From: Bacteroidia bacterium
GTDB taxonomy: Bacteria; Bacteroidota; Bacteroidia; Flavobacteriales; Schleiferiaceae
DNA: 64,000 bases
NCBI GenBank assembly: GCA_030424545.1
Contig: JAUHWL010000003.1
Span: 186,001 to 250,000, forward strand
Direction of reading: 5' to 3'
The translations under genes and the position numbers were made by a program. Positions 8,681 through 17,606 of this stretch are shown here, piece by piece. Below the pieces are notes generated by a model, which was given only the letters and a program-made list of their open reading frames with translations, ran no database searches and had not been told where the DNA came from. Position 1 is the first letter of the stretch; every line of letters starts with the position of its first letter.

Positions 8681-9760
8681 ATGAAAATTGACTTAATCGC
8701 AGGTGCTCGTCCAAATTTTATGAAAATTGCACCAATTATTGATGCAATACGAAATGATAAGGAGCAAAAGGTTTCCTTTAGGTTAGTTCATACCGGACAG
8801 CATTATGATTATAAAATGAGTGGCAGCTTTTTTGAAGAGCTTGGCATTCCTCATCCCAATGTAAATTTAGAAGTAGGCAGCGGCACACAAGCCGAACAAA
8901 CCGCCAGAATTATGCAAGGCTATGAGGCACTTTTGCTAAAAGAACCTACAGACCTATGTTTGGTTGTTGGCGATGTTACAAGCACCATGGCTTGTGCTAT
9001 TGCCGCAAAAAAGTTAAACATTAAAGTGGCGCATGTAGAGGGCGGAATTCGCTCTCGTGATATTACCATGCCCGAAGAAATTAATCGTTTGGTTACGGAT
9101 GCCATTACAGATTATTTCTTTACAACATCTAGCGTTGCCAACAAAAATTTACAAAATGAAGGTCATCCAGCAGAAAAGATTCATTTTGTGGGTAACACCA
9201 TGATTGATACGCTGTTGAAACAAATGCCTCGCTTTACAGAGCCTACATTCTTTAAAGAATTGGGGTTAGAAAAAGGTAAGTATTTTGTGATGACCATGCA
9301 TCGTCCGGCCAATGTTGACCAGCCAGAAATGTTGCGTCATTTTTTCGAAAAAATAATGGAAGGTGCCGGAGAAATTCCTGTACTCTTTCCCATTCATCCA
9401 CGAACGCGCAAAACCGTAGAGAACAACGGCATTAGTTTTTCTGGTTTACACTTGGTAGACCCTTTGCCGTATTTGCAGTTTAACTATATGGTGCAAAATG
9501 CTATGGGGGTTGTTACAGATAGCGGTGGAATTACAGAAGAAACTACCGTAATGGGCGTGCCTTGTTTAACCTTGAGAGACAATACGGAAAGGCCCGAAAC
9601 CTGTACCATGGGCACAAACGAGTTAATTGGTACAAATCCTAATGACATTCCAGCACCCATGCAAAAAATTAGAAGGGGCGAATGGAAAAAAGGAGCCATT
9701 CCTGAAATGTGGGATGGCAAAACAGCGCCTAGAATTGTTGAAATATTAAAATCGCTTTAG
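8681..9760 (+). CDS. wecB: UDP-N-acetylglucosamine 2-epimerase, non-hydrolysing
   Basis: A 359-residue WecB/MnaA-type enzyme that interconverts UDP-GlcNAc and UDP-ManNAc. The N-terminus ends in GARPNFMKIAP, followed by HTGQHYD, a GDVTST segment, HVEGGIRS and EEINR, all conserved in the non-hydrolysing class; TDSGGITEE near the C-terminus binds UDP. It directly abuts the 4-epimerase with no gap. With the dehydrogenase upstream it could give UDP-ManNAcA (the WecB/WecC route), an alternative to or addition to UDP-GalNAcA. This differs from the NeuC-type protein at 44207-45361, which belongs to the hydrolysing class. Confidence 0.92.
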   Translation: MKIDLIAGARPNFMKIAPIIDAIRNDKEQKVSFRLVHTGQHYDYKMSGSFFEELGIPHPNVNLEVGSGTQAEQTARIMQGYEALLLKEPTDLCLVVGDVTSTMACAIAAKKLNIKVAHVEGGIRSRDITMPEEINRLVTDAITDYFFTTSSVANKNLQNEGHPAEKIHFVGNTMIDTLLKQMPRFTEPTFFKELGLEKGKYFVMTMHRPANVDQPEMLRHFFEKIMEGAGEIPVLFPIHPRTRKTVENNGISFSGLHLVDPLPYLQFNYMVQNAMGVVTDSGGITEETTVMGVPCLTLRDNTERPETCTMGTNELIGTNPNDIPAPMQKIRRGEWKKGAIPEMWDGKTAPRIVEILKSL

Positions 9761-9769
9761 AAGATTTCT

Positions 9770-10555
9770 TTGAAAGCTTCCATTCCTAAAGTTTTTCATT
9801 ATTGCTGGTACGGTAAAAAAGAATTGCCCAAAACAGCGCTAATGTGTATAGAAAGTTGGAAGCAAATTCATCCAGATTTTGAAATTAAAAGATGGGATGA
9901 ATCAAATTCGGATCTTTCTCATCCATTTGTAATTGAAGCAATAAAAAATAAAAAATGGGCATTTGTTGCCGATTTTGTACGGTTTCAAGTGCTAAAAAAT
10001 GAAGGCGGCATTTATATGGATACAGATATGTTGCTGTTAAAACCACTAACGGAGTTACTTAATAAACAGGGTTTTTTAGGATTTGAAGACAACATACATG
10101 TGAGTGCTGGGATAATTGGTGCTGTACCGAACCAAGAAATAATCAGTCAGGTTTGTGCGTACTACCAAACGTTATCATTTAATCAGAACAATCCGTTATT
10201 GATTAATTCGGCATTGAACCACGTTTTTGAAAATAATGGTTTAACAAGGTATAATGTAACCCAAGAGGTTGGTGGTTTTCTCATGTTTGAAGAAGAAATA
10301 TTCTACCCATATACATTTCTACAATCTCAAAAAGATAAAAATTTCACCAAGTATATTACAGAAAACGCCATTGCCGTGCATTTGTGGGATCATTCTTGGG
10401 GAGATGAGTTTAGCGAATTTAGAAAGGGAAATACCTTAAAGGGGATACAAAAAACAGCTATTAAAGTTTTAAAGAAACCCAATCAGCCTTTGAGTTATTA
10501 CAAGAAAGTTGTAAAAAACGCATTGAAATCAAATGCGCTTAACAATAAAAAATGA
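9770..10555 (+). CDS. Glycosyltransferase with DXD motif (GT32-like)
   Basis: A 261-residue protein starting IPKVFHYCWYG, the pattern of the Gly_transf_sug/OCH1-like family (GT32), and carrying DFVRF at 69-73 and the metal-binding DTD triplet at 84-86. Members transfer mannose, galactose or GlcNAc-type residues in capsule synthesis in bacteria. The start is TTG at 9770, nine bases after wecB; no closer ATG exists before the conserved IPKVFHY block. It overlaps the next gene (a methyltransferase) by four bases. The specific donor cannot be deduced. Confidence 0.82.
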   Translation: MKASIPKVFHYCWYGKKELPKTALMCIESWKQIHPDFEIKRWDESNSDLSHPFVIEAIKNKKWAFVADFVRFQVLKNEGGIYMDTDMLLLKPLTELLNKQGFLGFEDNIHVSAGIIGAVPNQEIISQVCAYYQTLSFNQNNPLLINSALNHVFENNGLTRYNVTQEVGGFLMFEEEIFYPYTFLQSQKDKNFTKYITENAIAVHLWDHSWGDEFSEFRKGNTLKGIQKTAIKVLKKPNQPLSYYKKVVKNALKSNALNNKK

Positions 10556-11403
10556 GCTTAAAAAATAAAATTAGAAACCTTTTTCCTCCAGTTATTCTCA
10601 AAGTTTACCGAAAACTGTTTGTTTCTGAAGCAAACAAGCAAAAGGTTGTAAAAGAAAAGCCTGGCTTTTTTAATAGCTATGTAACGTGGCAAGATTCTAA
10701 AAATGAGTGTACGGGGTATGAAGAAGCGAGCATCTTAGCGAAGGTTAAAGAATCTCTGCTTAAAATAAAAAATGGTGAAGCAGTTTACGAACGTGACTCT
10801 GTGATTTTTAAGGAAAAGCAATATTCAGAAGAGTTATTATCGGCCCTTTTAGATATTGCCAAAAAGAATAATCAAACCTTAAATGTATTAGATTTTGGGG
10901 GTTCTTTAGGCAGTACTTATTACCAAAACAAAAGCCGTTTATCTGAGCTAAAGTCTTTAAAATGGAATATTGTTGAGCAAGCTCATTTTGTTAAAGAGGG
11001 TAAAGAAACGTTTGCGGATAATGAATTGAATTTTTACTACACCATACAAGAATGTCTGGCGGAAAATGAAGTGAACGTTGTTATTCTTTCGGGTGTATTA
11101 CAGTGCATTGAGCATTCTTCTGAACTTATTACAGAAATTAAAGGCAAGAAAATCCCCAATATTATTGTCGATAGAACCGCATTAATTAGAGGGGATAAAG
11201 GTAGGATTAGCAAGCAAGTAGTTCCTGAATGGATTTACAAAGCGAGTTACCCCATACATTTTTTTAATGAAATAGCTTTGGTAAACCAGTTTACCAAAGA
11301 ATATAATTTGGTAGCGGATTTTGATAGTTTTTGTGATGCAGATTATACCATGGCAGACGGAGCCATGTGCTATTGGAAGGGATTTTATTTTGCATTAAAA
11401 TAA
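10552..11403 (+). CDS. Putative SAM-dependent methyltransferase (TIGR04325-like)
   Basis: A 283-residue protein. VLDFGGSLG at residues 112-120 is the SAM-binding motif I of a class I methyltransferase, and a VVILSGVLQCIEH stretch near residue 175 corresponds to motif IV onward. The N-terminal GFFNSYVTWQDS region and overall layout resemble the TIGR04325 family of methyltransferases found in polysaccharide clusters. It probably O-methylates a sugar hydroxyl or a terminal residue that stops chain growth. It sits between two glycosyltransferases in an overlapping chain. The acceptor is unknown. Confidence 0.75.
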   Translation: MSLKNKIRNLFPPVILKVYRKLFVSEANKQKVVKEKPGFFNSYVTWQDSKNECTGYEEASILAKVKESLLKIKNGEAVYERDSVIFKEKQYSEELLSALLDIAKKNNQTLNVLDFGGSLGSTYYQNKSRLSELKSLKWNIVEQAHFVKEGKETFADNELNFYYTIQECLAENEVNVVILSGVLQCIEHSSELITEIKGKKIPNIIVDRTALIRGDKGRISKQVVPEWIYKASYPIHFFNEIALVNQFTKEYNLVADFDSFCDADYTMADGAMCYWKGFYFALK

Positions 11404-11404
11404 G

Positions 11405-12457
11405 ATGAAGCTGCATTTTGCAACTCTTTTTGATAAGAATTATTTGTCTCGTGGCCTTGCATTATACCAATCTATGGTAGAGCATATCGCAGATTTTAAC
11501 CTTTATGTATTGGCTCTTGACATAGAAGTAAAGCAATATTTTGAGAAAGCTGCACTTCCAAACATTCAGGTTATCAGTTTAAACCAACTTGAAGATTTTT
11601 ATCCTGAGCTAAAAATTGCTAGCGAAAATAGAAGTAGGGTAGAATATTACTTTACGCTTAGCCCAGTTTTGCCTTTATATATTTTAGAAAAAAATAAAGA
11701 TTTAGATTTTATAACCTCGTTAGATGCGGATATCTATTTTTTTAATAGTCCTAAAACATTATTTGAAAAATTTGGCGATTATTCTATCATGATTACCGCA
11801 CATAATTTTTCTAAGGAGTTGAAACACTTAGAAAAATATGGTAAATACAACGTTAGTTTTCAGTCGTTTAGAAACAACCAAACAGGTTTAACGTGTTTAA
11901 AAAAGTGGAAAGACCAATGTTTGAATTGGTGTTTTGATTTTCTGGAAGACGAAAAATTTGCAGATCAGAAGTATTTAGATTCTTGGACAAAAGACTATTC
12001 TGGCGTTTTGGAATTGAATGATGCAACAGCCGGCATTGCACCTTGGAATGTGAATAATGCAATTATTAAAAATGAAAACGGTTGTTTTACTTCTGCTGGC
12101 AAGCCATTGGTTTTTTATCATTTTCATGGCTTGAGATATGTAAATGAAAACATTATTAAGCTTGGGCTAAATGCGTATCAAGCTAACTTTTATAAGGGTT
12201 TAAAAAAACTATATAGCCAGTATATTTTTAAGCTTAGCACCATAAACAAACAATTGGGAACCACAGATTTTTCTGTGCTAAGAAACCAAGTTAATGCCCC
12301 TATTAAAAACAATTTACGATTGGTTAGCAAAGGGCAAGCAGTTTACAATTTGGCAAATAATGTTTTAATTGAAGTGAATAACCGGTTTATTCAGGTGTTT
12401 GCTACTAAAATTATTGATGTGCTTTTTAGCATAAACAGAAGATGGCGCACCTCGTAG
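11405..12457 (+). CDS. Putative glycosyltransferase (GT8-like, GT-A fold)
   Basis: A 350-residue protein that begins with a compact strand-helix start (LHFATLFDKNYLSRGLAL), as in GT8-like enzymes that read free nucleotide sugars, and carries a DAD triplet at 107-109 in the setting FITSLDADIYFF. A later HFHGLRY motif may bind the phosphate. The family is found in cell-surface glycan loci and is probably metal dependent and retaining. It overlaps the FdtA-like gene by 16 bases. The assignment to GT8 rather than another GT-A family is tentative. Confidence 0.65.
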   Translation: MKLHFATLFDKNYLSRGLALYQSMVEHIADFNLYVLALDIEVKQYFEKAALPNIQVISLNQLEDFYPELKIASENRSRVEYYFTLSPVLPLYILEKNKDLDFITSLDADIYFFNSPKTLFEKFGDYSIMITAHNFSKELKHLEKYGKYNVSFQSFRNNQTGLTCLKKWKDQCLNWCFDFLEDEKFADQKYLDSWTKDYSGVLELNDATAGIAPWNVNNAIIKNENGCFTSAGKPLVFYHFHGLRYVNENIIKLGLNAYQANFYKGLKKLYSQYIFKLSTINKQLGTTDFSVLRNQVNAPIKNNLRLVSKGQAVYNLANNVLIEVNNRFIQVFATKIIDVLFSINRRWRTS

Positions 12458-12816
12458 ATTTAACAACACATACTGATGTTAGAGGGAATTTAACGGTCAT
12501 TGAAAAAGTTGTTCCCTTTGATATAAAGCGCATTTTTTACATCTATGGAGTAGATGATTCTGTAAGAGGTGGCCATCGTCATAAAAAAACAATTCAAGCA
12601 TTAATTTGCATACAAGGCAGTTGCGAAATTTTTAATGATAACGGCTCAAACACGCAAACATTTACCTTGAACAAGCCTAGTAAATGCCTGATTTTAAACC
12701 CGGAAGATTGGCATACGTTAAGCAATTTTAGCCAAGATGCCATATTAATGGTGCTAGCATCTGAGTACTATAAAGAAGAAGATTACATATTCGAAAAATA
12801 TCCCGAACGTGATTGA
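12442..12816 (+). CDS. FdtA/QdtA-type sugar 3,4-ketoisomerase (cupin)
   Basis: A 124-residue cupin with [11 protein letters not shown] near the N-terminus and the pair His45/His47 in RGGHRHK, typical of the FdtA/QdtA family. These convert dTDP-4-keto-6-deoxyglucose to the 3-keto isomer (FdtA, galacto product; QdtA, gluco product). The next gene is the partner aminotransferase, so a 3-amino-3,6-dideoxyhexose (Fuc3N or Qui3N) is expected. RmlA and RmlB, which make the precursor, are not in the window and are presumably elsewhere. I do not distinguish FdtA from QdtA. Confidence 0.85.
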   Translation: MAHLVDLTTHTDVRGNLTVIEKVVPFDIKRIFYIYGVDDSVRGGHRHKKTIQALICIQGSCEIFNDNGSNTQTFTLNKPSKCLILNPEDWHTLSNFSQDAILMVLASEYYKEEDYIFEKYPERD

Positions 12817-13906
12817 ATATGAAAATTTAGAAAGGTTAAACAGGCCTTTTGTGAATGCGTTTAAAGAGTCATTTAATTCAACCCTAAATTCGGGTTGGTA
12901 TGTACTTGGAAATAATGTAAAAACATTTGAAAATAAATTTGCTACATACTGCGGTACAAAGTATTGCGTGGGTTTAAATTCAGGGTTAGATGCGTTGATC
13001 TTGGGTATTCAAGCATTAGAATTACCAGAACATTCAGAAATTTTAGTGCCTTCAAACACGTATATAGCAACCATATTGGCAATTATCCAAAACAATTATA
13101 AACCTGTTTTGGTAGAACCAGAATTGCATACGTACACGATTTCCCCTTCCGAAGTTGAAAAAAAAATCACACCAAAAACCAGCGCCATTTTGGTTGTTCA
13201 TTTATATGGTAAAATGGCCAACATGGTAGAGATTAACAACATTGCAAAAAAGAATAACTTAAAGGTTATAGAAGATGCAGCACAATCTCATGGAGCCATG
13301 CTAAACGAAATTAAGGCGGGCAATTGGAGCGATGTTGCTGCATTTAGTTTTTATCCCACAAAAAACTTGGGAGCTTTAGGTGATGCAGGTGCCATCACAA
13401 CAAATTCAGAAAGCATTGCTTTAAAAATTGCAGCACTCAGAAACTATGGCTCGCATAAAAAATATCACAATAAGTACATTGGCGTAAATTCTCGGTTAGA
13501 CGAAGTTCAGGCAGGTTTTTTAAATGTTAAACTTGATTTTTTAGATAAAATTAATGAGCACAAAAGAAAATTGGCGTTCATATATAACCAAGAGCTATCT
13601 AATTTTTACACTAAACCAGTTGTACAAGAATCTTTTTTTGATGTATTTCATATTTACAATGTGCTAACGCCTGAACGCGATAGACTAAAAGAATATTTAG
13701 AAAAAAAAGGAGTAAAGACTGAAATACATTATCCCTGTGCACCTCATAACCAAGAGGCACTTAAAGGTTATTTCGTGGAAACTTATCCTATTTCAGAAAA
13801 AATACATCAGCAAACCTTAAGTCTTCCTATTTCTTTTTTTCATACTGAAGTAGAAGTGAGAACTGTGATTAAACATCTCAATAATTTTGCTCATGACCAC
13901 AAATAA
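12809..13906 (+). CDS. DegT/DnrJ/EryC1 sugar aminotransferase (FdtB/QdtB-like)
   Basis: A 365-residue PLP-dependent sugar transaminase. The DAAQSHG segment near 157-163 is the PLP ring-stacking region and Lys185 in [14 protein letters not shown] forms the Schiff base. The [14 protein letters not shown] segment near residue 28 and coupling to the ketoisomerase match FdtB/QdtB, which aminate C3 of dTDP-3-keto-6-deoxyhexose using glutamate. The start is GTG at 12809 (eight-base overlap). A dedicated FdtC-type N-acetyltransferase is not directly adjacent; the acyltransferases at 24454, 55637, 57310 or 61265 are candidates. Confidence 0.85.
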   Translation: MIEYENLERLNRPFVNAFKESFNSTLNSGWYVLGNNVKTFENKFATYCGTKYCVGLNSGLDALILGIQALELPEHSEILVPSNTYIATILAIIQNNYKPVLVEPELHTYTISPSEVEKKITPKTSAILVVHLYGKMANMVEINNIAKKNNLKVIEDAAQSHGAMLNEIKAGNWSDVAAFSFYPTKNLGALGDAGAITTNSESIALKIAALRNYGSHKKYHNKYIGVNSRLDEVQAGFLNVKLDFLDKINEHKRKLAFIYNQELSNFYTKPVVQESFFDVFHIYNVLTPERDRLKEYLEKKGVKTEIHYPCAPHNQEALKGYFVETYPISEKIHQQTLSLPISFFHTEVEVRTVIKHLNNFAHDHK

Positions 13907-15014
13907 AACAGCGTTAATTACTGGAATTACAGGGCAAGATGGCGCATATTTGGCTCAGCTATTATTAAAAAAAGGATACTTTGTTCATGGTATTAAAAGA
14001 AGAAGCTCTTCTTTTAATACACAACGCGTAGATCATCTTTATAAGGATTTGCATGAAGAAGATGTTCGATTTCAACTTCATTATGGAGACCTTTCAGATA
14101 CATCTAACATTACCCGAATAATTAAGGAAGTAAACCCAGACGAAATTTACAATTTGGGGGCAATGTCTCATGTGCAAGTTAGTTTTGAAATGCCCGAGTA
14201 CACTGCAGATATAGATGGATTAGGTGCCTTGAGAATTTTAGAAGCCGTTCGTTTTTTGGGCCTTACTGAAAAAACAAAAGTATATCAGGCGTCCACTTCA
14301 GAGCTTTATGGTTTGGTGCAAGAAGTACCACAAAAAGAAACTACTCCCTTTTATCCGCGTTCGCCTTATGGCGTTGCTAAGCTTTATGCCTATTGGATGA
14401 CAGTTAATTACAGAGAAGCGTATAACATGTTCGCGGTAAACGGAATTTTGTTTAATCATGAGTCTCCATTAAGAGGAGAAACTTTTGTAACCCGAAAAAT
14501 TACACGCGGTATTGCACGTATTGTAAATGGCTTACAACACAAAATATTTATTGGCAACTTAGATGCTAAAAGAGATTGGGGCCATGCACAAGATTATGTA
14601 GAGGGTATGTGGTTGATGCTGCAACAAGATAAACCAGAGGATTTTGTTTTAGCCACAGGCATTACTACTACAGTTAGAGATTTTGTAAAAATGTGCTTCA
14701 ACGAGGTTGGCATTCAATTGGCATTTTCAGGAACAGGAAAAGATGAGATAGCTACTGTTAAAAAATGCAATAACCCACGTTATCAACTACAAATTGGCAA
14801 AGAGGTATTAGCCATAGACGCAAAATATTTTAGGCCTACTGAAGTAGATTTATTGATAGGCGATGCTACCAAAGCAAAGCAAAAGTTAAAATGGCATGTT
14901 AAGCATGATCTGAACTCTTTAATAAAAGATATGATGCAGCATGATGTAAAGCTTTTTCAACGGGAAAAGCTTTTGCAAGAAGGCGGGCATGAGATGCCAA
15001 ATTACAATGAATAA
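13893..15014 (+). CDS. gmd: GDP-mannose 4,6-dehydratase
   Basis: A 373-residue enzyme that converts GDP-D-mannose to GDP-4-keto-6-deoxy-D-mannose, the first step to GDP-L-fucose. The NADP motif [32 protein letters not shown] and [15 protein letters not shown] (Tyr and Lys of the catalytic triad) are diagnostic of Gmd. The frame also opens at a TTG at 13887, but the ATG at 13893 gives the expected N-terminus, with a 14-base overlap. The following gene is fucose synthase, forming the usual gmd-fcl pair. The assignment is secure. Confidence 0.95.
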   Translation: MTTNKTALITGITGQDGAYLAQLLLKKGYFVHGIKRRSSSFNTQRVDHLYKDLHEEDVRFQLHYGDLSDTSNITRIIKEVNPDEIYNLGAMSHVQVSFEMPEYTADIDGLGALRILEAVRFLGLTEKTKVYQASTSELYGLVQEVPQKETTPFYPRSPYGVAKLYAYWMTVNYREAYNMFAVNGILFNHESPLRGETFVTRKITRGIARIVNGLQHKIFIGNLDAKRDWGHAQDYVEGMWLMLQQDKPEDFVLATGITTTVRDFVKMCFNEVGIQLAFSGTGKDEIATVKKCNNPRYQLQIGKEVLAIDAKYFRPTEVDLLIGDATKAKQKLKWHVKHDLNSLIKDMMQHDVKLFQREKLLQEGGHEMPNYNE

Positions 15015-15954
15015 ATACAGTAAAATATACGTGGCGGGCCATAATGGCATGGTAGGTTCTGCTATTGTTAGGCAATTAAAAAGCAACGGATTTAAAAATA
15101 TTATCGTAAAAAACTCCTCAACTTTAGATCTAAGAAACCAACACTTGGTACAAACTTTTTTTGAAGAAGAAAAACCAGATGTTGTTTTTCTTGCAGCGGC
15201 CAAAGTGGGAGGTATTCAAGCAAACAATGTTTATAAAGCCGAATTTTTATACGATAATTTGATGATTGAATCGAACATTATTCATTCAGCTTACACCAAT
15301 AAAGTAGAAAAGCTATTGTTTTTGGGTTCTTCTTGTATTTACCCCAAATTAGCCAAACAGCCCATTCACGAATCGGAACTTTTAACCGGTACTTTAGAAA
15401 GCACAAACGAACCCTATGCCATTGCAAAAATTGCGGGGGTTAAACTGTGCGATGCATATAGATTTCAGTATGGTTGTGACTTTATTAGCGCAATGCCCAC
15501 GAATTTGTACGGTCCTAATGATAATTATGATTTGGAAAATTCGCACGTGTTGCCTGCCCTCATCAGAAAAATATACACGGCCAAGGTACAGGGCAAAGAC
15601 CAAGTAGAAATTTGGGGCAGTGGCAAACCATTGAGAGAGTTTTTACATGTAGATGATTTAGCCAAAGCGTGTTTGTTTTTAATGGAAAACTATGGGGAAC
15701 CAGGCCCAATTAATGTGGGTAGCGAAGTTGAGATTTCCATTGCAGAATTAGCGAATGTAATTGCAGAGGCTGTTGGTTATCAGGGTAATTTTGTTTTTAA
15801 TACAGAAAAACCAGATGGCACTCCGCGAAAACTTATGGATTCTTCTAGAATAAAGAATCTAGGCTGGCGTGCAGAGATTTCTTTGAGAGATGGCATTAAA
15901 GCAACAATAAAACAACTCCAAGAAGACGGTACTTTACAATCATTTGTTCATTAA
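15007..15954 (+). CDS. fcl: GDP-L-fucose synthase
   Basis: A 315-residue dual epimerase-reductase that turns GDP-4-keto-6-deoxymannose into GDP-L-fucose. [10 protein letters not shown] near residue 11, the AAKVGGI stretch, SSCIYP and [11 protein letters not shown] (Tyr/Lys) are conserved fucose synthase motifs. The frame is open from an upstream ATG at 14989, but the ATG at 15007, overlapping the gmd stop, fits the family N-terminus ([12 protein letters not shown]). With gmd directly upstream this gives a complete GDP-L-fucose pathway from GDP-mannose. Confidence 0.95.
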   Translation: MNKYSKIYVAGHNGMVGSAIVRQLKSNGFKNIIVKNSSTLDLRNQHLVQTFFEEEKPDVVFLAAAKVGGIQANNVYKAEFLYDNLMIESNIIHSAYTNKVEKLLFLGSSCIYPKLAKQPIHESELLTGTLESTNEPYAIAKIAGVKLCDAYRFQYGCDFISAMPTNLYGPNDNYDLENSHVLPALIRKIYTAKVQGKDQVEIWGSGKPLREFLHVDDLAKACLFLMENYGEPGPINVGSEVEISIAELANVIAEAVGYQGNFVFNTEKPDGTPRKLMDSSRIKNLGWRAEISLRDGIKATIKQLQEDGTLQSFVH

Positions 15955-16779
15955 ATGAGTGCAAAAGAAAACTATACCATTTCTGTAATTACCATAAATT
16001 ATAATGATTTAGAGGGATTGATTAAAACCGTAAACTCTGTTGTTGCGCAAACTTTTAAAAACGTTGAATTTATTTTGGTTGATGGGGCCTCTACAGATGG
16101 TAGTGCAGAATACGTAAAAAGTAATGCAAGTCATTTTACTTACTGGGTTTCAGAACCAGATTCTGGTATTTATAACGCCATGAATAAAGCCATAAAAATG
16201 GCGACTGGCGATTACTTGATTTTCATGAACTCTGGCGATTACTTTTATAATCAAAACGTTTTATCAGAAATTGCAGATTCTCTTTTTGGTGCCGATATCA
16301 TTTATGGTAGATCCATTAGAGAACACCAAAATAAAAAAACAGAATGGCCTTATATTTTTGATGTAGATAAAGGCGATTTATACAAATACTCTCTTCACCA
16401 TCAATCTATGTTTTTTAAAAGAGAGCTGTTTGAAAAGTATGGGGGATACAATGAAGAATATAAAATTGTGGCCGATTGGGAATTTTGCTTGCGGATGTAT
16501 CTACAAACAGAAAGCAAGTTTAAAAGAATAGATAATTTTATTTCTGTTTTTAATCTAGATGGTGTTTCACAATCAGAAAAAGGTGCCAGGCTAGATTTTG
16601 AAGAAAGAAACATTGTAAGAGACAAATTAGTGTCTAAAAAAATGCAAAAAGTATTTGATGCATTTTTTGAATTACAAGACAAACACAAAAGTTTACTGAA
16701 TAAAAAATCTGTAAAAACCGCTCTAAAATATAGTGAGGTTTTTCAAGACATTAAACAAGTTCTTAAAACAAAGCCTTGA
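15955..16779 (+). CDS. Family 2 glycosyltransferase
   Basis: A 274-residue GT-A glycosyltransferase. SVITINYND near residue 10, VDGASTDGS near 42 (start of the nucleotide-binding region) and MNSGD near 90 (the DxD-equivalent) form the standard GT2 series seen in WcaA-like enzymes; the ADWEF stretch near 170 corresponds to the ED-type base region. It begins directly after the fcl stop with no spacing and could transfer fucose or another residue. The tail is basic and helical. The donor is unknown. Confidence 0.85.
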   Translation: MSAKENYTISVITINYNDLEGLIKTVNSVVAQTFKNVEFILVDGASTDGSAEYVKSNASHFTYWVSEPDSGIYNAMNKAIKMATGDYLIFMNSGDYFYNQNVLSEIADSLFGADIIYGRSIREHQNKKTEWPYIFDVDKGDLYKYSLHHQSMFFKRELFEKYGGYNEEYKIVADWEFCLRMYLQTESKFKRIDNFISVFNLDGVSQSEKGARLDFEERNIVRDKLVSKKMQKVFDAFFELQDKHKSLLNKKSVKTALKYSEVFQDIKQVLKTKP

Positions 16780-17540
16780 ATTTAGCATCAGTTTTAGATA
16801 CGTCTTTTCCAAAATCTAAACATGGGTTTTACTTTGAAAAGAATAGAGAAGCGTTAAGTTATCCCAAAGAAGGCTATAACTTTTGTTTTGATATTGAAGA
16901 TGAGAGTTATTGGTTTCAGCATAGAAATGAAATCATTAAAAACTATGTAAAAAGATATTGCAGCAATGGGACGTTTGCTGACATAGGTGGTGGCAATGGC
17001 GTAGTAACCAAAGCATTAGAAAGTGTAAAAAATATAGATCCTGTTTTAATAGAACCAGGGGAACAAGGTTGTGTAAATGCCACCAAAAGAGAAGTAGAAT
17101 TTGTGGTACAGGCTACAGTAGAGCAGCTGGCAGAAAAAAAAATAATCTTCGATTATGCCGGTATGTTTGATGTAATTGAACATATAGAAAAGCCGGTGTC
17201 ATTTTTAAAAAGTGCCAAGAAAGTATTAAAACCAAAAGCAAAAGTATTAGTAACGGTTCCGGCATATCAAAAGCTATGGTCTGCAGAAGACGTAGAGGCG
17301 GGTCATTTTAGAAGATACAACCTAAAAATGGCCAAATCGCAATTAAGCGAAGCGGGTTATAAACTCATTGACCATAGCTATTTCTTCTTTGCGTTGCCTG
17401 TCCCTATTTTTTTAGCAAGAGCTTTAAAAAAGAAAGGTGTGGCCAAAAAGGAAGATTACATTTTACCCAATAACATAGCGGGTAATATTTTGAAAAAAAA
17501 CATTATTGATAGAGAAAAACAGATTAAAAAGGAAAAGTAA
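16776..17540 (+). CDS. Class I SAM-dependent methyltransferase
   Basis: A 254-residue protein with motif I FADIGGGNGVV near residue 66, a GMFDVIEHIEKP motif IV segment and LKPKAKVLVTVPAY. This is the standard class I methyltransferase of the Methyltransf_11/23 type. A hydrophobic FFFALPVPIFLARAL stretch near the C-terminus may contact membrane-linked acceptors. The start is TTG in a TTGA overlap with the glycosyltransferase. It probably methylates a sugar or glycolipid. It is unrelated to the TIGR04325-like protein at 10552-11403. Confidence 0.82.
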   Translation: MNLASVLDTSFPKSKHGFYFEKNREALSYPKEGYNFCFDIEDESYWFQHRNEIIKNYVKRYCSNGTFADIGGGNGVVTKALESVKNIDPVLIEPGEQGCVNATKREVEFVVQATVEQLAEKKIIFDYAGMFDVIEHIEKPVSFLKSAKKVLKPKAKVLVTVPAYQKLWSAEDVEAGHFRRYNLKMAKSQLSEAGYKLIDHSYFFFALPVPIFLARALKKKGVAKKEDYILPNNIAGNILKKNIIDREKQIKKEK

Positions 17541-17606
17541 AATTCCGTTTGGCAGTAGTTTGTTTTTAGTTGCAGAAGTGAACAATTGAGGTTAGTTTAA
17601 AAAAGA

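Noticed and set aside
15416..15607. Plus-strand open frame of 63 codons inside fcl
   Set aside because: It is out of frame within a conserved gene and encodes no recognisable motif.
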